Assembly: GCA_036873755.1 (NCBI GenBank)
Contig: JAVTVY010016089.1
Span: forward strand, 1 to 64,000
Reading direction: 5' to 3'
Source of the DNA: Hanleya hanleyi
Taxonomy: Eukaryota; Mollusca; Polyplacophora; Lepidopleurida; Hanleyidae
DNA: 64,000 nucleotides
Shown here: positions 56,832-64,000 of the stretch, one piece after another
How the letters are laid out: each line of letters opens with the position of its first letter
Position numbering within the stretch: position 1 is the first letter of the stretch
Notes under the pieces: model-generated
The model's input: only the letters and a program-made list of their open reading frames with translations
Databases searched by the model: none
Told to the model about the DNA's origin: nothing
Position numbers and translations under genes: made by a program

Positions 56832-57938
56832 AGCGCCCCCTGTGGCAATATGACCGCATTTCACCGTTTATATAGGAGGGTCAAAAAGGTCATATGCCCC
56901 AGGTTCAATACGACCGAATAAGCTCTTTCAACGGGGGCCAGGAGACGTCTACGGAGCTATATATGCACGGGGTCGGTCTGTATAGCCACAAAAAATATAC
57001 ATGGGTACATGGGAAGTAAGACTTATAGTACTAAAGACAACGTATAGGTGTTGTACGATGTTATTATTACGAGTCTATGATCAGTGCGAACACAGGGTCG
57101 AGCGTGTCGCGTCCAGTATGTCTCTACAAAACATAAACAAACAAAATGGTGGCGTTTGCTGTGGGAAATCCGTTTTGGCATCGATCGTGCTGCCATCTGG
57201 AGGCAATGAAGACAACTCTGACTAGGCGAAACATCCGTGGGCCGAATTCCGGGTGATCTCCCCTGATTGGAACATTTGCGAATATGCCCAATGGGGAACC
57301 CACACATGGACATTTGCGGTATGGAGTATGGTTACTTTTTTTCTCGTCTCACCACGTAGAACACGTCTAATAGCTAACTTCAGCTGATCAGCGACTAAAT
57401 CGTATAATTTCCCTATGCTCTATCTTTTAATCCCCGAAGATAGGTAGCATACTTTCATGTAATATTTGCCAAATCATATATCATTCTAAGCACAATGACA
57501 CTTTCTTTGAATACCGAGAAAATATAGTGCTTATGATTAAAATTATGTCAGTTATCGCCAGTTCAAAATATTGTCCTGGGCTAAAATATAGGGCAAAATG
57601 AAATTATACGAACCCAGTAACTGATCAGCTGAAGTCACGAGTCGCTGCACAGACAGGCTCTACCTCGTTCTCTCAATAATGTGCAGAAGGCGGATTATTA
57701 CAACGAACACGGTTGATGAAGTGTGCATGAAATTTGAAGCCAACAGCCGGGTCTATTGAGTAACATGAGCATGATCCGAGTAACCCGATCTGTTATTCTT
57801 GTTCCGCTCTAGCTTAATAGAAATTAAGTCGGTACGATATCACATATGCTATTTCACAGAAATTCGCAAGACAAAAGGACGTTATCCGCCCCAAGCTTTT
57901 GTATGCAGAACTAGAACTTACAACAACAACACTTAACA

Positions 57939-59096
57939 ATGGGTGAACTGCTTTACTTGGTCCTTGGTTTACTGGCTGTGTTCTTGCCGTCTGCTTTTGG
58001 TAACGATCCCCATCGCCGGCAAAGCACACTCGACGTAATGAATATTCGATTAGAGAATCTGGAAAATCTTCTACTTCAAGAGCAGTCCAGAAATAGGAAG
58101 TTACAAACTAGTATGTCAGCGAGATTAACAAAAATGGAGTCTGATCTCGGAAAATGTGCATGTTCCCCTGTGAATAAGGTAAAAACGTCATTTTCTGACG
58201 ATCACGTGACCAATCTCGAGAACGGACTGTTGCGGGAAAAGTCCAGCAGGCGAGAGATGGAAAATGTGATCGAGAACCTTAAAACCGGTCAACTAAGCAA
58301 TGAGTTCAAATTGCAGATTTTAGACGAAAAAGTGCTTCGAGAAATGTCCAGCAGACGAACGATGGAAAATATGATCGAGAACCTGAAAACCGGTCAACTT
58401 GGCAATGTGTTCAAATTGAAGATTTTAAACGAAAAAGTGTTTCGAGAAAATTCCAGCAGACGGGAGATGGAAAATGTGATCGAGAACCTTAAAAGAAGTC
58501 AACTGGGCAATGAGCTCAAATTGAAGATTTTAGACGAAAAAGTACTGCAATTACAAGTGAATGTCTCGCAAATGTCTGATTGTAAGGATAAGGTTGCTGC
58601 TACAGAAATGAGTGACAAGAGTAAAGAAAACATTCCTCAAAATGTCGACAAAGTGAATGAAAAGAAAACATGCCCATCTACATTCACTAAACTCCATTCG
58701 AGCTGTTATTACTTTCAACTATCTCCTCTGCGACTTAACTACGACATGGCTAAGGCGGAATGCGAACGAAGGAACGCGAGTCTTGCGACGGTAGAAACGG
58801 TGGCCGAGAGAGACGCCATACAGCAATATCTTCAGAGTTTGCATGCCACAATAGATAAAAGAATCAACAACGGATTTCTCATCAGCGCAAAGAGAACATC
58901 TGAAAATTGGAAATGGATCGGAGAAAACCAGAAGCAATGGAACATCAGATCGGACGTCCTAGATAACTGGTCGACCTTTGGACCTAGAAGCCGCAAATCT
59001 GGACTCAATTGTTTGGCCTTCTGGCCGGCCAGCAATTATAAATGGTTGGATATCTACTGTTCGATGTTTGCAAGACAGTTTGTCTGTGAAGAATGA
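57939..59096 (+). CDS. secreted coiled-coil C-type lectin, copy 3
   Basis: 385 residues, identical to copy 2 except for one visible change, GFLTSAKRT to GFLISAKRT (codon ACC to ATC near 58881). The surrounding 2930-bp unit, including 5' flank and 3' UTR, also looks almost unchanged, so the duplication or a gene conversion is very recent. An assembly duplication is possible. Same signal peptide, coil and lectin domain features as copy 2. Confidence 0.9.
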   Translation: MGELLYLVLGLLAVFLPSAFGNDPHRRQSTLDVMNIRLENLENLLLQEQSRNRKLQTSMSARLTKMESDLGKCACSPVNKVKTSFSDDHVTNLENGLLREKSSRREMENVIENLKTGQLSNEFKLQILDEKVLREMSSRRTMENMIENLKTGQLGNVFKLKILNEKVFRENSSRREMENVIENLKRSQLGNELKLKILDEKVLQLQVNVSQMSDCKDKVAATEMSDKSKENIPQNVDKVNEKKTCPSTFTKLHSSCYYFQLSPLRLNYDMAKAECERRNASLATVETVAERDAIQQYLQSLHATIDKRINNGFLISAKRTSENWKWIGENQKQWNIRSDVLDNWSTFGPRSRKSGLNCLAFWPASNYKWLDIYCSMFARQFVCEE

Positions 59097-59239
59097 TATA
59101 CGGTCAAACAGAATTATATATGAATGCATTGTTGTCTCTGGTTGATGGAGATAATGGCCTGGCTGTTTCTGGTCTTATAAACGCTGTCTATTTCAACTGG
59201 TCAAATTTCAATAATTAGCTTGTTGTTTGCAGCGTGTAT

Positions 59240-59245
59240 AATAAA
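59240..59245 (+). terminator. poly(A) signal, lectin copy 3
   Basis: AATAAA 144 bp past the stop codon, same context as copy 2. Confidence 0.6.
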
Positions 59246-59595
59246 CTGAAATCTACAAATGACTTCCATTATTGTGTGATATTGATAATATATTACGCTT
59301 GAAATAGCAATGTAATTCTCTTCATATTAAAGTCCATAATAGTTGTTTCATGTATACCATGTATTAAATAGGGTGACAACCTCTATTCGTGGTCAAGCGA
59401 ATACCCCATTACCAGTCAAATTGTCGAACGTTAAACCGCACACACCCATGCACGGCATTACTGAACTTTGTCCGAGTGAACACGAATACATTATGGTATC
59501 ACCCTATTCAACTGAGCCCGGTAAATAAATCAACTTTTATGGAGGTAAGCAGTGATAAAAAGGTGAATTGCGGTCGTATTGGCACCAGGGGCGAT

Positions 59596-59761
59596 GTTGA
59601 CCTACTTGTGACGTCACTTCCGGTTCCGTTCATGTGATCGGAAGCGATCATTGACCCCTGCGGATGCGCTAAATACCGGATATTAATAATGGTCCGCAGG
59701 GGTCAAAGGTCACTTCCGGTCACCTAATCTGAGTCGGAAGGGACGTCACAAGTAGGTCAAC
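59596..59761. repeat. foldback with nuclear-receptor-like core, unit 3
   Basis: Third copy of 53736-53901. Unit 4 lacks it because array homology ends at about 61968. Confidence 0.85.
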
Positions 59762-60877
59762 AGCGCCCCCTGTGGCAATATGACCGCATTTCACCGTTTA
59801 TATAGGAGGGTCAAAAAGGTCATATGCCCCAGGTTCAATACGACCGAATAAGCTCTTTCAACGGGGGCCAGGAGACGTCTACGGAGCTATATATGCACGG
59901 GGTCGGTCTGTATAGCCACAAAAAATATACATGGGTACATGGGAAGTAAGACTTATAGTACTAAAGACAACGTATAGGTGTTGTACGATGTTATTATTAC
60001 GAGTCTATGATCAGTGCGACCACAGGGTCGAGCGTGTCGTGTCCAGTATGTCTCTGCAAAACATAAACAAATAAAATGGTGGCGCTTGCTGTGGGAAATC
60101 CCCTTTTGGCATCGATCGTGCTGCCATCTGGAGGCAATGAAGACACATCTGACAAGGCGAAACATCTGTGGGCCGAATTCCGGGTGATCTCCCCTGATTG
60201 GAACATTTGCGAATATGGGGAACCCATGCACACATGGACATTTGCGGTATGGAGTATGGCCACTTTTTTTCTCGTCTCACCACGTAGAACACGTCTACTA
60301 GCTAACTTCAGCTGATCAGCGACTAAATCGTATAGTTTCCCTATGCTCTTTTAATCCACGAAGATAGGTAGCATACTTTCATGTAATATTTGCCAAATCA
60401 TACATCATTCTAAGCACAATGACACTTTCTTTGAATACCGGGAAAATATAGTACTTATGTATAAAATTATGTCAGTTATCGCCAGTTCAAAATATTGTCC
60501 TGGGCTAAAATATAGGGCAAAATGAAATTATACGAAACCAGTAACTGATCAGCTGAAGTCACGAGTCGCTGCACAGACAGGCTCTACTTCGTTCTCTCAA
60601 TAATGTGCAGAAGGCGGACTATTACAACGAACTATCCTACGGTTCATGAAGTGTGCATGAAATTTGAAGCCAACAGCCGGGTCTATTGAGTAACATGAGC
60701 ATGATCCGAGTAACCCGATCTGTTATTCTTGTTCCGCTCTAGCTTAATAGAAATTGAGTCGGTAGGCCTATGATATTACATATGATATGTCACAGAAATT
60801 CGCAAGACAAAAGGACGTTTATATCTGCTCCAAGCTTTCGTGTTCAGAACTGGAACTTACAACAACAACATTTAACA

Positions 60878-61930
60878 ATGGGTGCAATGCTTTACTTGGT
60901 CCTTGGTTTACTCGTTGTATTCTTGCCGTCTGCTTTTGGCAACGATCCCCATCGCCGGCAAAGTAAACTCGACGTATTGAATATTCGATTAGAGAATCTG
61001 GAAAACCTTCTAATTCAAGAACAGTCCAGAAATAGGAAGTTGCAAACTAGTATGTCAGCGAGATTGAAGAAAATGGAGTCTGATCTCGGAAAATGTGCAT
61101 GTTCCCCTGTGAATAAGGTGGAGACGTCATTTTCTAACGATCACGTGACCAATATCGAGAGCGGGCTGTTTCGGGAAAAGTCCAGCAGGCGAGAGATGGA
61201 AAATGTGATCGAGAACCTTAAAACCGGTCAACTAGACAATGAGTTCAAATTGCAGATTTTATACGAAAAAGTGCTTCGAGAAAATTCCAGCAGACGGGAG
61301 ATAGAAAATGTGATCGAGAACCTGAAAACAAGTCAACTAGGCAATGAGCTTAAATTGAAGATTTTAGACGAAAAAGTGCTGCAATTACAAGTGAATGTGT
61401 CGCAAATGTCTGATTGTAAGGAAAAGGTTGCTGCTACAGAAATGAGTGACAAGAGTAAAGAAAAAATTCCTCAAAACGTCGATAAAGTGAAGGAAAAGAA
61501 AACATGCCCATCTACATTCACTAAACTCCATTCGGGCTGTTATTACTTTCAACTATCTCCTCTGCGACTTAACTACGATATGGCTAAGGCGGAATGCGAA
61601 CGAAGGAACGCGAGTCTTGTGACGGTAGAAACGGTGGCCGAGAGAGACGCCATACAGCAGTATCTTCAGAGTTTGCATAGATCAATACACAGAAGGATCA
61701 TCAACGGATTTCTCACTAGCGCAAAGAGAACATCAGAAAATTGGAAATGGATCGGAGAAAACCAGAAGCAATGGAACATCAGATCGGACGTCCTAGATAA
61801 CTGGGCGACGGGTCGATCCAGAGGACACATACATGGGCACCACTGTTTGACCTTCTTACCCAGCAAGAATTATCTTTGGTCGGATACCCGATGTTTGAGG
61901 TTTGCAAGACAGTTTGTCTGTGAAAAATGA
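60878..61930 (+). CDS. secreted coiled-coil C-type lectin, copy 4 (divergent)
   Basis: 350 residues. The start is placed at MGAMLYLV by homology, although the frame is open 36 codons further upstream (to 60770) through what is 5' UTR in the other copies. Signal peptide retained. Only two 35-residue coil repeats, so the stalk is about 35 residues shorter. The lectin domain keeps all six cysteines and WKWIG, but the distal loop is the most changed: NWATGRSRGHIHGHHCL, FLPSKNYLWSDTRCL and RFARQFVCEK, now basic and His-rich. The 3' UTR differs, and the nearest AATAAA is at 62492. Probably expressed, but with different ligand preference (inference). Confidence 0.88.
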   Translation: MGAMLYLVLGLLVVFLPSAFGNDPHRRQSKLDVLNIRLENLENLLIQEQSRNRKLQTSMSARLKKMESDLGKCACSPVNKVETSFSNDHVTNIESGLFREKSSRREMENVIENLKTGQLDNEFKLQILYEKVLRENSSRREIENVIENLKTSQLGNELKLKILDEKVLQLQVNVSQMSDCKEKVAATEMSDKSKEKIPQNVDKVKEKKTCPSTFTKLHSGCYYFQLSPLRLNYDMAKAECERRNASLVTVETVAERDAIQQYLQSLHRSIHRRIINGFLTSAKRTSENWKWIGENQKQWNIRSDVLDNWATGRSRGHIHGHHCLTFLPSKNYLWSDTRCLRFARQFVCEK

Positions 61931-61968
61931 TTTACGGTCTTGCAGAATAACATGAATGCAATATTGTC

Positions 61969-63462
61969 CCTTGCGGCACATGAGCTGCGCCGCCTTGTGG
62001 CACATGAACTGCGCGTTCAATTAATTAATTTACTAATTTAATTAGTTTCGTGTTACATAAGCGATGGTAGATTTCTGGATAAGTGATCACCTGTCGTGCA
62101 GATGAATGAATGCATAATTTATCACGTGATCGAACGAGGTATAATACGTCATCATGGTTCGGGTCTATTGGTGTATCATGATATCCAATTTATTAAACAA
62201 GAGTAGTAAATGCCATATCGCTGTGATACTGTGAACTTGCATGGGAATCAACCAATATAATCAATTGGCTATGTGTGCGAAGATTACAAGTTGATTTGCA
62301 AGTTGAAACATCTACCCTCCCCATCCCCCCCTCCCCCACCCATTCTGTTGTTCTATCGCTTTATAAAACAACAGTGTTTTCATTTTGAAGCTGTTCAAAT
62401 GCTTTTCTGTCGCGGTATAGAGAGAAACTTCGTCCTGTGGCTGTGGAAATAGATACTGTTAATTTCCATTGTGTCGTTCTGTCGCTCGACTAATAAAGAT
62501 ACTTTTCATTATGTCGCTGTAGAAAATTAGTCTTTCATCTCTGCCGTCTGTCGCTGTAAAATAGAAGAATGCTTTCAACCCCCTCCCCTACCATCATCAC
62601 CCGATGTAACAAGTGTGCTGTGGGGTAGGTGAGAAACCCTCTATCGTGATTGCTTACATATGGACCAAAATGTTTTCAGTTGACATTTTGGGTATGTTCC
62701 CCAGGTGATATCACACAACTGGGATGCATGACCAAATCTTGATAATACATAACTCTGCTATTATTAATGACCAATATAACAGACCAAAACAAAAATGCTG
62801 TGATGGATAGAATATATCTACCTCCATTTTGGGCAAAGTAAAATGAATGTCTGTGGTGGGACATTTCGTCCGCCACAGAAAAATGCACCACTCTAATTTG
62901 GAACTCTACACCCACCCTGGGTGACACCCTCAATAGCCATAGAAAGTCATCGTACAGATGGAAATTTTCTTGCTTATGGGTTAACAGTTTCACCAAACTT
63001 CGACCCTGGCTCCCAGAATATATAACCTGCTGAAGGGCGATCTAACCCACCACGCCACCATGAAAACCAAACCTCACTTGGAAGAGGTAACACGGAACAT
63101 GAAGGTACCACTCACAGAGGCCCTTACACTACTGTCAAATTGCCAAACCAGCTGTTCGATTATACTTTGCCTAGAATGCAGATAATACATCTAGGTGACA
63201 AGAGCGAGTATGACCGAATAAGTTTTCCAAGAAGAATTTCTTGAATGGTGGCTTCTGATTGGACAAGAGCAAACATGCCCGACGATGTGGCTGATGCACG
63301 GACAAGATCATGATTACGTGCATTGTAAACACACTCAACGCGAATCCCACAAGTAGTATACATAACGCAAATTGATGAGATACCCCCCCACTGCGCATGC
63401 GCAGAACCTGGTGTGACGTCATAAGTGTATGGGCATTGGGGGGTTATTGGGGGTGTGCGCAT
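61969..63462. other. no recognised gene; AATAAA at 62492
   Basis: Contains C-rich tracts near 62323 and 62580 and a fragment related to the 12.5 kb element at about 63210-63420 (CTTCTGATTGGACAAGAG, CCACTGCGCATGCGCAG). No protein motif recognised. Confidence 0.5.
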
Positions 63463-64000
63463 GCGTGATGTGTGGGAGGTGGGTACAAGATGGCCGCCAT
63501 GTGGGAGGTGGGTACAAGATGGCCGCCATGTGGGAGGTGGTACAAGATGGCCGCGAGGGTGAGTGAGATGTGGGAGGTGGGTACAAGATGGCCGCCAATG
63601 TTCACAAATCATGATAATCAAGATATCTATCGCTCTATATATAGATGTGTGGGAGGTGGGTACAAGATGGCCGCGAGTGTCATGTGTGAGGTGGGTACAA
63701 GATGGCCGCCATGTGGGAGGTGGGTACAAGATGGCCGCCATGTGGGAGGTGGATACAAGATGGCCGCCATGTGGGATTGGCCGCCATGTGGGAGGTGGGT
63801 ACAAGATGGCCGCGAGTGTGAGTGAGATGTGGGAGGTGGGTACAAGATGGCCGCCAATGTTCACAAATCATGATAATCAAGATATCTATCGCTCTATATA
63901 TAGATGTGTGGGAGGTGGGTACAAGATGGCCGCGAGTGTGAGTGAGATGTGGGAGGTGGGTACAAGATGGCCGCCAATGTTCACAAATCATGATAATCAA
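63463..64000 (+). repeat. 29-bp satellite with higher-order repeat, cut by window end
   Basis: The basic unit GTGGGAGGTGGGTACAAGAT plus GGCCGCCAT is 29 bp. A longer block with TTCACAAATCATGATAATCA and ATCGCTCTATATATAGATGT recurs at about 63598 and 63857 and starts again at about 63979. Long minus-strand frames (THLPHGGHLVP repeats) are a by-product and not proposed as a gene. Confidence 0.92.

Larger units (their letters stand above)
51560..61968 (+). repeat. tandem array of four lectin gene units
   Basis: Gene starts at 52084, 55009, 57939 and 60878 give periods of 2925, 2930 and 2939 bp. Each unit has an upstream region with CAGCTGATCAGCGACTA, the gene, and a downstream foldback. Homology of unit 4 to the others stops at about 61968, some 40 bp past its stop codon. 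Confidence 0.92.

Noticed and set aside
60770..60877. Upstream extension of lectin copy 4 by 36 codons
   Set aside because: The same region is 5' UTR with stops in the other three copies, and a signal peptide starts at the conserved ATG (60878).
63160..64000. Long minus-strand frames with THLPHGGHLVP repeats
   Set aside because: By-product of the 29-bp satellite; no start, splice or homology support.

Overview
This window looks like nuclear DNA of a marine invertebrate, probably a lophotrochozoan such as a mollusc. That placement is an inference: genes are intron-split or single-exon with AATAAA signals, GC is moderate, there are several retroelement classes (I-like and CR1/L2-like LINEs, a Penelope-like element), many small terminal-inverted-repeat elements, and secreted C-type lectins in tandem. 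No species-specific marker was recognised.

Positions 1-18000 hold few credible exons (about 1635-1940, 2508-2733, 12043-12533; none recognised) among nested repeats. A 7.86 kb 5'-truncated LINE (2991-10850, minus strand, 9-bp target duplication TGACCTAGA) split a copy of a dispersed repeat called R1 here. The LINE was later invaded by a satellite-bearing segment (about 3090-5025) and a foldback element (6702-7623). Further on are a foldback (11136-11445), a piggyBac-like MITE (14525-15114) and a 45-bp minisatellite (15800-16330).

Positions 17600-23200 carry the 3' half of an amidase-signature hydrolase gene on the minus strand: three exons with matching splice phases but two in-frame stops, so probably a pseudogene. 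Its 4.5 kb intron holds a LINE fragment. Positions 23500-27100 hold a CR1/L2-like LINE cut twice by insertions that start with the same repeat (R2), plus a Penelope-like fragment. MITEs and foldbacks follow to 30000.

Positions 30719-35597 form one large inverted repeat (arms about 1.75 kb). Positions 36247-48764 form a second: a 12.5 kb element with arms of about 3.9 kb and an exact 6-bp target duplication (AGTGAC). It carries three decayed copies of a C2H2-finger gene resembling the region ahead of Polinton/Maverick DNA polymerase B. It is best read as a gutted, self-inverted Polinton derivative, and its arms contain satellites rich in GCGCATGCGC palindromes.

Positions 48771-51560 are non-coding apart from a minisatellite and a palindrome of about 630 bp. 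Positions 51560-61968 hold four tandem single-exon genes for secreted coiled-coil C-type lectins, period about 2.93 kb. Copies 2 and 3 are nearly identical; copies 1 and 4 differ mainly in the distal lectin loop and in coil length. This is the only clearly functional coding region. The window ends in a 29-bp-period array built on CAAGATGGCCGC (63463-64000), cut by the window edge.
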